Shown: positions 42,103 to 54,205 of the stretch, piece after piece
Position numbering within the stretch: position 1 is the first letter of the stretch
Layout: each line of letters opens with the position of its first letter
Assembly: GCF_003597395.2 (NCBI RefSeq)
Contig: NC_133777.1
Coordinates: 10,713,571 to 10,777,570, forward strand
Reading direction: 5' to 3'
DNA: 64,000 nt
Source: Chelonoidis abingdonii
Taxonomy: Eukaryota > Chordata > Testudines > Testudinidae
Translations under genes and position numbers: made by a program
Notes under the pieces: model-generated
The model's input: only the letters and a program-made list of their open reading frames with translations
Told to the model about the DNA's origin: nothing
Database searches by the model: none

Positions 42103-42720
42103 TCAAGAAGCATCCACAAATCTCTGTTTGAAGCACAAGGTCAAGGCTAAATACACTATTGTCCCATAGTCCTCTGAGCTACCACTTTGGCCATTTGAAC
42201 CTCCACTGACATTAGTAAACACAGAAGTCCCAAGTACAAAATCCAATAAGACGGCCAAAATAAATGTAATGATCTGGTAAGAAGGATCAAAATTTTCTTT
42301 GTGGTTGTTACTGAAACATTTTGGCAAAGGACAAGGGGTTTTCTTGGGTTGTCATTTCTTTGCCGGAAGTCTTCCATCAACAGCAACAACATAACGGCCA
42401 ATACTTGGCTCAGCAATGCTGTTTCACCACTTAGCTCTGCAGTAGCCTATTTGAGTAGTCACAGCACAGTCGACGGGTTTTCTAGCACAGTCCACTCTAG
42501 CCACAAAAGCGATTCATCATGGGTCTCCTTCCAAAGAAGCATCCTGGAATGCCACCACCATTACCTCATTGGCAGTCTCACTACCATGTAGAATTCCATT
42601 GGGTAAATACATCCCGAGCGCCTTTGTCTTGGGGTTTGCTACTCTGCGTTTGGCATCCTTTCAGAAGTTCCCCTTATGAAGCCAATAGAGAACAACTATA
42701 TCTTTTCCTTGCAGTTATAT
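42103..42720 (-). pseudogene. Possible decayed coding sequence, unidentified
   Basis: One minus-strand frame runs from about 42720 to a stop at 42103 with about seven in-frame stops; its last 75 codons are open and end in YLALTLCFKQRFVDAS. A second frame stays open over 42416-42156. The composition looks more protein-like than its surroundings, but I recognise no family, see no poly(A) tail, and cannot exclude chance. Confidence 0.2.
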
Positions 42721-43319
42721 TAGACCCATCATCCCTCTTGGATCACATGCCAGAAAACCAGATTGAGCTTCTCAAGACTCATTCATTTTCCTGTGAGATG
42801 TGTCTTTTCAGTGAGCTGTAGGAAGAGGAATCCTTTCAGGAGGAGACTGTGTGCATTATGATTGTTTGTGCTGATTACCGCTTGATCAGATTTGTTCCTC
42901 TATTTCATTAACCTTTTGCTGCTCTTCCTCCTTTTGTGCTAGATGAATCGTTAGAGCCCTCCACCGAATGATACTTTTTCCAGTGGCTATTTAAAAGCCC
43001 TTGAAATCAATGGAAAGACCAGCATTGACTCCAGTGAGCCTTGAATCAGATCCTGTAGCTAGTAGAAAATCCTTAGTTCTTGCATCTTCTGAATGCTGTT
43101 GGAAAGGGCTGACCTGGGCACGAGCTCAGCACTGCTTCCCAGGAAGCATTGGGAGAAGAACAGAGGTAAAGAGGACCATGTGTGAATGGACACATGGAGC
43201 TGATCTGCTTTTCTCCACTTGGACTGAGGAGAGGATGGTGAGGAGAGGGCAGTGAGGAGCCTTTCTCCAAGGCTGTTTGAAGCAGATGCACAGCTGATAG
43301 TAGCTGCACACATTAAAGT

Positions 43320-43437
43320 GTTTGTTTGGATTTCCAGAAAGCCTTTGATAAAGTTCCACATGGCAGGCTCCTGCTGGAACTATACAAGCTTCAGGAATCA
43401 TGGGAACAGGAAGAACCATCTGTCCATCTGTGAGAGG
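43320..43437 (+). pseudogene. LINE reverse-transcriptase fragment
   Basis: In one plus frame the sequence reads LDFQKAFDKVPHGRLLLEL, a match to the conserved F-x-KAFD-x-V motif of LINE reverse transcriptases. It runs about 35 codons to a TGA. Neither side continues as RT, so it is an isolated relic. Confidence 0.5.
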
Positions 43438-43647
43438 ACTCGAGACAGAGACTGACCAGCCAAACATCCACATGACTCATTTAGCTAATCACAGATCCCT
43501 CCACCAGGAATAAGGAAGGAGTGAACAGAAGAGAAACCAAAGTGTAGCCCTATAAGAGGTGTAAGAGTTAAAGCAGTCCCCTGAGTGAGGACTAGACTGA
43601 AACAGAAGGACTGAGAAGAAAAAGAAGATTTTTCTCTGCTTATGTCA

Positions 43648-43764
43648 TAGGGTGACCAGATGTCCTGATTTTATAGGGACAGTCCTGATTTTTGGGTCCT
43701 TTTCTGATATAGGCTCCTATTACCCCCACCCCCGTCTCGATTTTTCACACTTGCTGTCTGGTGA
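43648..43764 (+). mobile_element. TIR MITE, family 'GGGTGACCAGAT', copy 3 (right end broken)
   Basis: Starts TAGGGTGACCAGATGTCC and is the least diverged of the three copies inside, but after TTGCTGTCTGGT it continues GAGCTTAT instead of CACCCTA, so the right terminal repeat is lost. Confidence 0.75.
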
Positions 43765-44454
43765 GCTTATTATGTCCAGGCATTATGAGGGAAGCAGAAC
43801 TGAGAGCTCCACATGCACTATGCCTGGGTAGGGTTGGTAGACTGAGGTTGGCAGAAAGTCAGGAGAGGGAGACAGAAGGTGAACCTGTGCCCTTGGAGAA
43901 TCCTGTAAACCCTTTCACAGTCACTGTGGCTACCTGCCCTTTATTTCCTCTCTGGCTGCTGGGTGAAGAATGTTTGCTCAGTAACAGATCCAAAGAAACC
44001 AGCTATGATCCATTACTCTCAAGCCACTGGTGTAATCTTGTAGCTGAACCCATTGCTGGGCCCTGTGAGGATGTCTTACCTAAGATGTCTCCTGTGTATT
44101 CCTATCATGTGCCTTCCTATTCCCTTCATCCAGGCCAGTGAAAACATTTAGAAACACCCCTCTTCATGCAGATTCAGCCTGTCATGCCTACACCCACAGA
44201 GAGCCCTCTCTGCATTCCTAGGCTGTTAGGTAATCCAGGGGATCGTTCCTGACATAGAGCACCCCATTACAAATCCCTGCCTTGGCAGTTCCAACCTGTT
44301 ATGCACCAAGTGTTACACATTTCCAGCCATTAGGTAGGGAGGGTGATCATCCTCCGCCATCCCAAAGAGGGGCACCACTATATATATGATTTTGTATAGA
44401 CTGTATGCACTGCACTGTACCTGCAGGGGAAGTCACTCCTCACTGAGAAGGTGT

Positions 44455-45545
44455 TTAGACTCATTGACTTTAAGGTCAGAAGGAACCATTGTGATCATCT
44501 AGTCTGACCTTCTGTACATCGCAAGCCACAGAACCTCACCCACCCACTCCTGTAATAGACCCCTAACCTCTGGCTGAGTTACTTTGAAGTTCTCAAATCA
44601 TGGTTTAAAGACTTCAAATTACAGAGACTCTGCCATTTACACTAGTTTAAACCCATGCCCCATGCTGCAGAAGAAGGTGACACCCCCACCCCATCTCTAC
44701 CAATCTGACCCATGGGAAAATTCCTTCCTGACCCCAAATATGGTGATCACTTAGACCCTGAGCATGTGAGCAAGACCCACCAGACAGATACCTGGGAAAG
44801 AATTCTCTGTAGTAACTCAGAACCCTCCCCTTTTAGCATCCCATCAGCGGTTGTTGGAGATATTTGCTGCTAGCAGTTGTTGACTGGCTACATGCCATTG
44901 CAGGCAGTCCCATCATACCATTCCCTCCATAAACGTATCCTGCACAGTCTTGAAGCCAGCTGTGTTTTTTCCCCCCACTGCTCCCCTTGGAAGGCTGTTC
45001 TAGACCGTCACTCCTCTGATAGAAGCTTCTGTCTAATTTCAAACCTAAACTTGTTGATGGCCAGTTTATATCCATTTGTTGTTCTGTCCACATTGGTACT
45101 GAGTTTAAATAACTCCTTTCCCTCCCTGGCATGTATCCCTCTGATGTATTCATAGAGAGCAATCAGCCCTCTTTGAGTTTCCTCTCATAAGGTAGGTTTT
45201 CCATTCCTTGGATCCTCCTAGTAGCCCTTCTCTGCACCTGTTCCAGTTTGAATTCATCTACTTAAACATGGGAGACCAGAACTGCACACAGCATTCCAGA
45301 TGAGGTCTCACCAGTGCCTTGTACAATGGTACTAACACTTCCCTATCTCTACTAGACATACCTTGCCTGATGCATCCTAGGGCTGCATTAGCCTTTTTCA
45401 CAGCCCCATCACATGGGCAGCTCATAGTTATCCTATGATCAACTAATACACCCAGGTCTTTCTTCTCTTGTCATTTTGAACTGATATGTCCCCAGCTTAT
45501 GGTGAAAATTCTTGTTGTCACTCCCTAAATGCATGTATTTGTAGG
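44455..45545 (-). mobile_element. CR1-type LINE, 3' third, decayed
   Basis: On the minus strand the 3' end reads GGTCAGACTAGATGATCACA and ATGGTTCCTTCTGACCTTAA, the standard CR1 tail. Upstream, fragments of the reverse-transcriptase C-terminus are readable (around 45060-44990, NKFRFEIRQK-like) along with the spacer region near 45290-45450. Frames are broken. It is a dead copy. Confidence 0.75.
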
Positions 45546-47331
45546 GCCCAGGTCATAAATCCACCGGTTAATGGTCTGAATTGGATTTAAAGGCTGGGGT
45601 GGGCAGTATCTATGCTCATTGTGAAATATGTTTTCCATGCAAGAATGATCAGTTCAGCCACCCATGCTCATTTGTTTTCTCCCCACTATACCCACCCCCC
45701 CGTGTCCCACCCCCTACCAAACAAAACGGGAACAGAAGGATAGCGGTACTGGAGAAATGGGGCCTTAGGTAGATTAACCCTTTCACTGCCATGCCCTGTG
45801 TGCAAATCGGCTGTATTCTGTGACTTACAAAAGGAAGTGGGCAATTGCAGGCTGTCTGCATGAGGACCTCTAGGGGGCTTGGCCTACATTGAGCTCCCCC
45901 AGGAACATCCCAGGAGTCACAAAGACAGATCGGCAGCCTGAGGCCCCAAGTCAGACCTGAATAAAGGAGGTTCACAGCCAGGCCCAGGTGCCATTAAACA
46001 GGGCAATAGCGAGCAACCATAAGGCAGCATTGGAAGGCGGTAGCAGCAAAGAGAAGTGAATCCAGCCTTGTTCTTCCTCTTTTGGCAGCCTCTGATATCC
46101 ACACTCAAGTATTTCCCCTTCCCTTACATGCAGACAGGGTTGCTCACCTATCCTACAGCTGGGGTCAAACAGCTGGTGGTGAAGACATACACCACAGCCA
46201 CCCCAAAGTGCACTGTGTCCCTTCTGAGTGTCGCTAGAGCCGTGACCCAGTTTCACTGTGGCATGTCACAACCACAAGCTTTTTCCTCTTCACACTTCCT
46301 CATCTCCCCTCCCCACCCCCCTCACTGGCATTTTACTTTTCTCCTTTAATGCTGACTGTCAGGTCTGGAGAGAAAGAGCTTACTAGAGCCTTGTGTCCTC
46401 CCAACCTTTCCCCGCCCCATTGCCCCCCACCCCGGCATTTGGAAACAAGTGTAACATTCAGAATATGCCTGCCTGACAGGAATAATACCTCAGGCAAGTA
46501 TATCGGGTCTCAGCTGGCGCAGGGCACCCGGCAGCTTTTCACTGCGTCTTTTTTAGGAAGAACTTTCCCAGTCTCAGTACCTCTCAGATTAGGTTTTATC
46601 CCCAGAGAAACTTGCTGTGTCTCCATTGTATGGCAGCTGTGGGAATATAGAGGCACAGGTTTTGATTGGATGGTTAAGACAATGGAGAATAGCATCAGCA
46701 TCTTTACTTTGCCAGAGATAACTCTCTTCTTTTAACCCAGATGGCCTCCCCCCTCACACACACACTATAAATGTAGCCATGTATCAACATCTGCTTCTTC
46801 CTGCCCTCTTTTCTGTATATGTAAGACACACAGATTCAAACAGTTATGTACACATGCAAGCAGGAGTGCTGGAACAATTTGTATAGTGGGAGTGCTGAGA
46901 GCCATTGAACCAAATTGTAAATCTTGTATAAAAATGTGAATCACTTCCAGCCAGGGGGTGTGGCAGCACCCCCACCACCTATGCATACAAGCACACAATG
47001 CCACATGCAAACATATACACACACATCCAGTACATGCACACACCAAGGGCAAGTCTGCCAGAGACACATTCTATGTTTGCTTATAAAAAGAGAAATAATT
47101 ATACTCCACAAACCAATGTTGGGTTTGAGGATGCTTAGCCCAGCAGGGTTTTGTAAGGGGGAAGAGAACACCTGGAGGACAACATTTCACTCTTTGCACT
47201 CCCACTGCCCTGAGAGGCTAGGAACTGTAGTGCTGACAGTGGCACTACTGACCCCACAAAAGGCAGGGAAGGATGTGGCTCGCTCAGGATCCTGCTTCTC
47301 AGGGTGTCAGTCACATTTTTAATTTCCACAG
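45546..47331. other. Upstream flank block, no gene seen
   Basis: No exon is supported. Short C-rich tracts (around 45690 and 46420) and a CA-rich stretch near 47000-47040 are the only marked features. Confidence 0.55.
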
Positions 47332-47440
47332 GCCCTGATCCAGCCAAGCATTTACGCACATGCTTAGCTTCACTTCAATGGGGCTATCCATGTGCTTACA
47401 GTTAAATCCGTGTTCAAGTATCTAGATGATCAGAGCCTTA
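47332..47440. repeat. Palindromic reptile repeat (GGCCCTGATCC type)
   Basis: AGGCCCTGATCCAGCCAAGC, then CACATGCTTAGCTTCACTTC, AATGGGGC and CATGTGCTTACAG resemble the common GGGCCTGATCC fold-back repeat. One arm is poorly kept. Confidence 0.4.
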
Positions 47441-47800
47441 ATCTTTCTGCATAGCCTGCACTTTCCAAACCTTTTGCCATCCTGGCTATTCTTCTCAGCA
47501 TCTTCCCCAGTTTCTCCCCTCTATAACCCAGCGCCTCAGAGAATATGCAGTTCTCTAATATGTGGCCTAACTGGCTTTGTGTGAGAGGGGAAAATTACCT
47601 CCTTGTATATGAGGAACCTGTTTGTGTGTCCCCAGGCTGCATTTGCCTTTTTAGCCATAGACTCACACTGAACACCCAGCTTTCTTTTCCCATCAGCCTT
47701 TGTTCCCAGAGCTGTTCCTGCATCACAGCTGTTAGCCAATGAGTTCCCCGTGTTGTGCTTATCATCATGGTTCTCCTTTCCGATTGCACTTTCCCTTGTT
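47440..47800 (-). mobile_element. Strongly diverged CR1 LINE fragment
   Basis: In reverse, the order CCTGGCTATTCTTCTCAGCA, ATGCAGTTCTCTAATATGTG, CCCAGGCTGCATTTGCCTTT and TTAGCCATAGACTCACACTG follows that of CR1 reverse-transcriptase sequence read antisense. It is older than the other two CR1 copies. Confidence 0.5.
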
Positions 47801-49049
47801 ACAGTTCACATTACTCTCCTTTCATTTATTCAGACCAAGCTGGAGTGTTGCTGTATCTTCAAGAATGATCAGATAGTCTCACGGCACCCACACCTCACAC
47901 CCAGGCACACTTTTATGTTAGTACAGGACCCGGGGGGGGGCGGGGGGGAATTAGGTGAATTAAGCATTTTGAGCCATGTGCAGGCTTAGTGGGGAAACTG
48001 GGGGCACACACACTTTGGGGAGGGAGCAGGCTCTCAGTGGGACCTCTGTCCTGGCACTATTGTCTTCCAGAAGTGATAGGTCTGAAGGAGTTATCATGGC
48101 TCAGAGTCAAAGGGTCGGCAATCCCATCTTGGGGCAGGGAGGGGGAAGCTGTGCCTATGCTAGTAGAAGAGGGTAGATCAATCTGCAATTCTACCCTATT
48201 CTGGAATATTTCAGGGGAGGGGAGGAGACTGGAAGAAGCTTGTGGTTCTGCTCCATAAGAAGCTGCCCTTTTTGGCTCAGAAGTGCTTCCTGCTCACAGC
48301 TGCCAACTTGCCTTGGGAAGCATGTGAGTGTGTGGTCACAGGGCAGATGTAGACCTGACACAGGGGTTTGGGAGCTGGTCCTGACTGATGCAAACTGGGC
48401 CAGCTCCTGTGCTGACATCCTCAGTGCAAGAAAAAGGCTCCTTGGCAGAGATATGCATACGTGCCTAATGGGCAGGTCCCTGGATAAAGCCACTTCCCTC
48501 CGGCTCCAACACATCTGGAAAATTGATCCCATCTTCTGGCAAACAGACTTTCAGAGGAGGGACTGGGCTAGCAGTGTCCTCCCTTTAGAGCCAAGGTAGG
48601 AAAAAACACACTGCGAGTGGAGGATAAAGCTGTTCCTACTATAACGCCTGCTAAATATTTACACTGCAAGCAAGGAGACCTGAAGAGGAAGGATTATGAA
48701 GGGCGTTGTCAGAACCACTGATTCCAGTGAACTTTCTTCACACTTACGAAAAGGACCCAAGGAAGAAGTTGTTTCCTAAACAGAGAGAAACTCAAAGCAA
48801 GAAAGGAGTTGGGACAAAAGTGCTGGACATGAAAGGGAGGCGGGTTGGATATTAGGGAGAGATGCAGGGACTGGCACCAGGGAGGAAGAAGAATCTCTGC
48901 AAACAGAAAGGAAAAGGGCTGAGTATTTCCCTGTACCCTAATCACAGCTCCAGGATGAGCAAAGGCATGGAATGTGTTTAACCACAAGCTGAGGGAAATG
49001 CCAGGAAAAAGGAAGAAAGAGAGAGAGAGTGGAACTGGGTGGCTAAAGA
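47801..49049. other. Upstream flank block, no gene seen
   Basis: Unique-looking sequence with a G-rich tract at about 47931-47948 and no supported gene or element. Confidence 0.55.
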
Positions 49050-49260
49050 TTGTTAGTGAGGGGAGCTGGTCAGGAATTTCCCTCAAAATGGTTTTTGATG
49101 GAAAATAGTTTCTAAAAAATTGAAGTTTTCCGGGGGGCGGGGGGGGAAGGGATTGGATTTCACCAAAATGTTTCAATTTTCCATTGGGAAAAATAAAAAC
49201 AAAACATTCCATTCTGGGTGCCATTGACTCAAGTGGAAACATTTTGGATTGTCAAACTGA
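49050..49260. repeat. AT-rich reptile repeat (GGTTTTTGATGGAAAAT type)
   Basis: GAGCTGGTCAGGAATTTCCC, AAAATGGTTTTTGATGGAAA and a later CAATTTTCCATTGGGAAAAA belong to a class of common reptile repeats with alternating AAAA/TTTT blocks. The element is interrupted by a G run at 49130-49147. Confidence 0.45.
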
Positions 49261-50624
49261 ACTGAGATGACAAACAGACCCAAAGAAGCATTTGGTGGCT
49301 AGGCAGTGAGATATGTGGAGTGAGTTTCCTCCTTGCCTTTGTTTCTAGTGGACCTGTGTCCACATTGGCAAACCATTCCTTTCGCTCAACACATGGAAGC
49401 TTCTGTCTCAGCCCTCCAGGCCCGCCCCACCCCCAGATCAAGTGTGAAGCACATTGGTGTGGCCATCTATAGGGGAGGCTTGCCTGGCTGATGTCCCCCC
49501 TTGTGTAGAGAGAGGGCAGCAGGTCTCCAGGTGTGTCAATCTGACACTCTTTATGACCACCAAATTCAGACTCAACATTGTGTAGGATTTTTTTCAAAGC
49601 ATATTCACAACAGATGGAGAAAAAGAAAGAAAGTTAGCATATGGCCTGGTGCCTGCCGCTATAATGCACCAACTGTATGCAAGCCAATGCAACAGGGACA
49701 TGGAAAGAGGAAAAATTAGCTTGTTACAGAGCTGCCCATTCTCACAAGGAGAATTGGTGAGAGAGTGGTTTACTCTATGCAGAGACAGTGGGGATTTGCT
49801 TAAATCTCTGGTAATAATAATTCCATTGCAGCTGCCGAGGAGGAGGCCCACAGCTATTTTGTTAGCAACTGAAAGCCCAGATCTGGATAAATAAGGAAGC
49901 TTGAATCTCTCTCTAGAGGGGGATAAGAAAATAGCTTATTCTCCAGCTTCAGGAGACAGCTAGCCCTTCTTGCTTGACTGAGGTTCAACTCCAGGGAGGA
50001 TGCTGGGAATGAATTTGCACCTTTTGTCTCAAATTCTTTGTGTTGGCCTGGAATTCTCCCTTGTGCCCCAACCCCATCAAAGCTGAAAGTGCTGCCATGT
50101 TATTGTTAATCAGCCAGACGGCCTCTTGCAAATTACACCAGCTCTTTTGTTTCAGTGGCCTTTGGGAGAGCTGCTGTACAAGGCTCTGGAATGCTGGGAC
50201 AATGGGACCGGTCAGTTCTTAATTAGACTGGATGCAGAAGAGAGCTGGTCCAGAGCACTGATGTGTTCCAATCCCCTTGGAGGTATTGGGGCAAGAGAAA
50301 TGTATGCTGGGAACTGGTGAGCAATCCCGGGGAAAAAAGCCAGTGAAGGGGCATGAGGGCGCATGCTGATGAAAGGAGATGTGCAAATGGGAACGCGTTT
50401 GTTTCCTTTTCATGCTGGAAATGTTTCTTACAAAGAACCAAGAGTCAGCTATATCTAAGAGCTACTTGGGGGTGGGAGGCTGCAGCTCATGAAGGGTAAT
50501 TTTTACATCTTGTTTTCCGTAAGGGGCTGAACTACCTGCTACCTAGGGAGCCAGTCAGTGTGTCATCTTCATTAGAAAGCAGGGGGAGTCTTTTGAGTAA
50601 TGGGGCACGAAACAGCACGTGATT
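49261..50624. other. Upstream flank block, no gene seen
   Basis: No repeat or exon is recognised. Confidence 0.5.
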
Positions 50625-50775
50625 GAACATAAGAATGGCTGTACTGGGTCAGACCAAAGGTCCATCTAGCCCAGTATCCTGTTTTCTGACTGTCGCCAAT
50701 GTCAGGTGCTTCAGAGGGAAGGAACAGAACTGGTAATCATCAAGTGATCCACCCCCTGTCATCCGTCCCCAGATC
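50625..50775 (+). mobile_element. Reptile interspersed repeat (LINE-derived, probable)
   Basis: AACATAAGAATGGCTGTACT, GGGTCAGACCAAAGGTCCAT and CTAGCCCAGTATCCTGTTTT followed by AATCATCAAGTGATCCACCC is a highly recurrent sequence in turtle and crocodile genomes. The family name is not assigned here. Confidence 0.6.
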
Positions 50776-51984
50776 TTATCAGTTCTTTAGTGTCTCATAG
50801 CAAGGCTCCGCATAATGATTTTGCAGGATTATGTAGTCTGGTCTGGTCCAGTCCAGGGTACAGATGCTTAAGAACACCATGCAATGTACAGTAAACACCT
50901 GCTTGATTAACCCTGCAGTGAACAGGAACATCATGGTGATGTCTTGCTGTGACATACTGCCTTTCTAGGGGCTACCAGCCCAGGAGCCTCTCTTTACAGC
51001 AAAGAGAATCCTTCGATAAAATCCAAGAGTCACGCTGGCTGAGCTTTGACCTGATGAGTTCAGCTCCAGTTCCAGCAATACAGCATCATGCCATAAATCT
51101 TTCTGCAGCATCACATAGACCTTTGTCCACATGCATGGACCATACTCACATGGCCAAGGGCACAGATGGTTCCGTGTGTCTAAGACATGCCCAAGGGAGT
51201 GAGCTCATGGAGAACAGGCTTTTCTCAGGGGAATCAGCTGATAGGATTGGGCTTTCCAGAGGAGCCTGAGGGTGCCACGCCCCCTCCGATGACAAGATGT
51301 TATCTGGAACCTGCTGGGCACGTACAGCACTCCAGAGTCAGGATCTCAGCCCTCTGCAGTCAGAGTCACACGATCTGAGCATTTCCAGACAGCACAGCTG
51401 TGATTTACTGTTAACCATAAGAAAAAGGGACTGTGACAAGCACGAGCATGATGAGTCAGATGCATGAATAGTCAGTGGCTGGAGCAGCTGGCAGCAGGGC
51501 TGCCTCCCATTGAGACAGGAGCTCACCTCACTGGGGCAGCCCGGAGCCTAAAGGACTTTTAAAAATATACTTTGAAGGGTTTTTTAAAATGGGGTTTGAA
51601 GCCTCCCCACCTCTCCCAGTTCAGGCCCAGCAGCGTCTCCTGTGGAATCTCTTAACAAAGGCCTTAGTTCAGCATCAGTTAAAATGCTCCACCAGACCCT
51701 CCCCCCATCTTGCCACATGGAAGGAGGACAGGCCCATCTGCTCTGGGGAGATGCACAGGGTTCCCAGGCGCCTGTGTACAGTACCAGCAGGTTGGGGGAA
51801 GGGCTGCTTAAACAGCAACGAATCCTAAGACCAGATGCTCTGATTTGCTAAGGGGGCTGAAGAAACCCTGGACCCAGTTCATGGGAACACTCCCTTCCCC
51901 ACCACATGCACATTAACCTCTTCACTGCCACTGCTCGCTGCATGTGGCTCCACAGCCATCCTGAATGCCATGCCCAGAGAGGAA
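50776..51984. other. Upstream flank block, no gene seen
   Basis: No repeat or exon is recognised. A short AT-rich stretch lies near 51555-51590. Confidence 0.5.
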
Positions 51985-52245
51985 GGAGGGCCTTGTGGTT
52001 AAGGCACAGGCCTGGGAGGCAGGAGACCTGACTTCTATTCAGGGTTGTGCCACACACTTCCAGCATGACCTTGGGCCAGTCACTTAACAGTGCAGTGCCT
52101 CAGTTTCCCCACTTATAAAATGTGGGTAATACTAATCCCCTACCTCAGCATGAGGCTAAGCTCAGCGTGGGAGCTTCAGATTGAAGGTGCTATGGCCCTG
52201 CAAGGCATCATTATTAGTGACTACTGTTATTATCCATTCTTTTGA
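51985..52245 (+). mobile_element. MIR/CORE-type SINE, near full length
   Basis: CTTGTGGTTAAGGCACAGGC, AGACCTGACTTCTATTCAGG, ATGACCTTGGGCCAGTCACT, GTGCCTCAGTTTCCCCAC and the tail CATCATTATTAGTGACTACT show the whole MIR order. It is one of the best-preserved copies here. Confidence 0.7.
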
Positions 52246-54009
52246 CACAACCACTGGGATACAGGCGCCCAATTGTTCAAGAGGGGAAAGGATCTAAAGC
52301 CAATACAGTACAGCAGGAGATGAAGGAAGATGGGAAAGGGGCATTGTAACATGGGATTTCACTTTGGTGGTGGCTCACTAAAAAATAAATCTGACTCACT
52401 CCTACTCCCCTCATAGGTTGATTTCCAAGAGCTAGTGCAGCTCCTTCTGTCCGGGCCTTTATTCAAGGATTCTGCAACACAATCAGAATATGCAGTGGGG
52501 AGGCAGGACCAGAACCTTCATCCTCTAGCTCCAAAAACAGATCCCTTCACTTGAACTGCAGGAAAAGCCCTGTAGAACGTCCCATTAGTAGCGCCCATAG
52601 CCCTGTGTGCAATTCATAAGCATTCACTCAAAGACAGCCAGTACATGGCACAGTGCCCTTTAACGTCTGAATTTGGGCACAGCTGGGGTGAGCGAGAGGT
52701 GGGAGGCCCTGCTGCAACCATACATGGCAAATCACTTAGCATTCCGGGCACCTTGTTATCCGCCAAGTCCTGATGAATTGGAAAGGGAGCTATTCCCCGT
52801 CCCATGCAAAGCTGCATCGTAGAACCTGGAAATGCAACGAGGATTATGACGCCAGGTGTTTCAGATCTGATGGGCGAGAAGATGAGCCTGGTTGTTGTGG
52901 TAATTTGTCTGCTGCTCTGGTGTCCAGCCCAATCTGTCTGCTTGTTACCATCCCCTGCCTATTGTGCAGGGTCACCCGTACCCCAGAGAGTACAGCCAGC
53001 AGCTCTGCTCCAATTAGTGAGAGCTGGAAACAATGAAGTCTGGCGTGGGGGCGCTGGGTGCTGATTTGGCCTTATTTGATTTCCCCGTGGATCCACACTC
53101 TGGATCGGAGTTTGTCTCTGCGACTTTTCACATTCGCTGTCATTCCGACAGGCATCTACCATACACAAAAACACACTGAACATGTCAGCTGCCTGCCTGC
53201 TGCCTGGGGGATCAAGGGGGCTCTGTCTGGGCCAGCAAAGACTTTGAAGGGGTATGTGAAAATCCCAGTTTGATGGAATGTCTCCCTGTGATACAGAAGC
53301 TGCCTCTCTCTCCTTGTGTTCTTCCTCTCACCACGCACGATGAGTGACCCATACAAACCACTGCAAGGGACTCCCTCTCCTCTTACAAGGCCAGAGCCTG
53401 CCATCCCACTGGGTCTGATTCTCCACGGCCTTGCCCCGTACGGAGCCATTTACACCTGCATAAAATGCTACGATTGTGATGCACTCGCATGGACCCTCTA
53501 CGTTGCACAGGCAGAAACGATAATACCAAGTAAGGCATGGGGTAATCAAGCCCATTGACTTTAACGGTGCTACTTGCCTGAGCAGAGGCTACTCCTGTGA
53601 GCAGAGGTTTGCAGGATTGGTTAGTTTCACTAGTAAGCCTACGTTCACCAGGATCTTCCCTTTACCTGCAGCCCTAGAAGCTCCCTTACCTGAGATGAAC
53701 ACTGAACAGCATGGCAGTGTTACTTGATACAGCCTGAAGTAGCAAACAACTATTCCCCTGCAAAGCAGATCTTCAGTATATAGCAAATAGCTGTGTCCTA
53801 TCAAACAGATATTACTGGTTCACAAGAGTTAAGGTTGGGGCTAGCTTACTGTTCAACAGCTGATTTTTCTAAATTATACATCCTGGCTCCCAAGCATGTA
53901 TTAGCAAAGCTGCATCTGGCGCATACTATGCGAACATATCCATTAGCCCTTGTACATGCAGCAAAAGACAGAAGGGGCTTGTGGACTAACTATGTGACTT
54001 GGAACCAGA
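52246..54009. other. Upstream flank block, no gene seen
   Basis: No supported exon. A palindromic-repeat-like fragment (GATTCTCCACGGCCTTG to CATTGACTTTAACGG) lies at about 53415-53565. Confidence 0.5.
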
Positions 54010-54205
54010 ACTGCTGAGACTGAATATTGGCTGTGCCACTGATGAGCTGAGTAGCTTTGAGCAAGACACTTAACCTTGTTGTGTCTCAGTTTTTCCCCAT
54101 CCCCATCAGCAAAGTAGGCATAATACCACTAAAGTGCCTGTCTGAGGAGGGTGTAGTGAGGCTTAGTTAACTATACGTGCTATATTATTGACTGTGGTAG
54201 GCAAG
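54010..54205 (+). mobile_element. MIR-type SINE
   Basis: GCTTTGAGCAAGACACTTAA, CCTTGTTGTGTCTCAGTTTT and GCAAAGTAGGCATAATACCA follow the MIR core; the tRNA-like head is mostly lost. Confidence 0.55.

Noticed and set aside
48709..49242. Minus-strand open frame of 177 codons
   Set aside because: Part of it lies in an AT-rich reptile repeat and a G run; the peptide is low-complexity and unlike any family I know.
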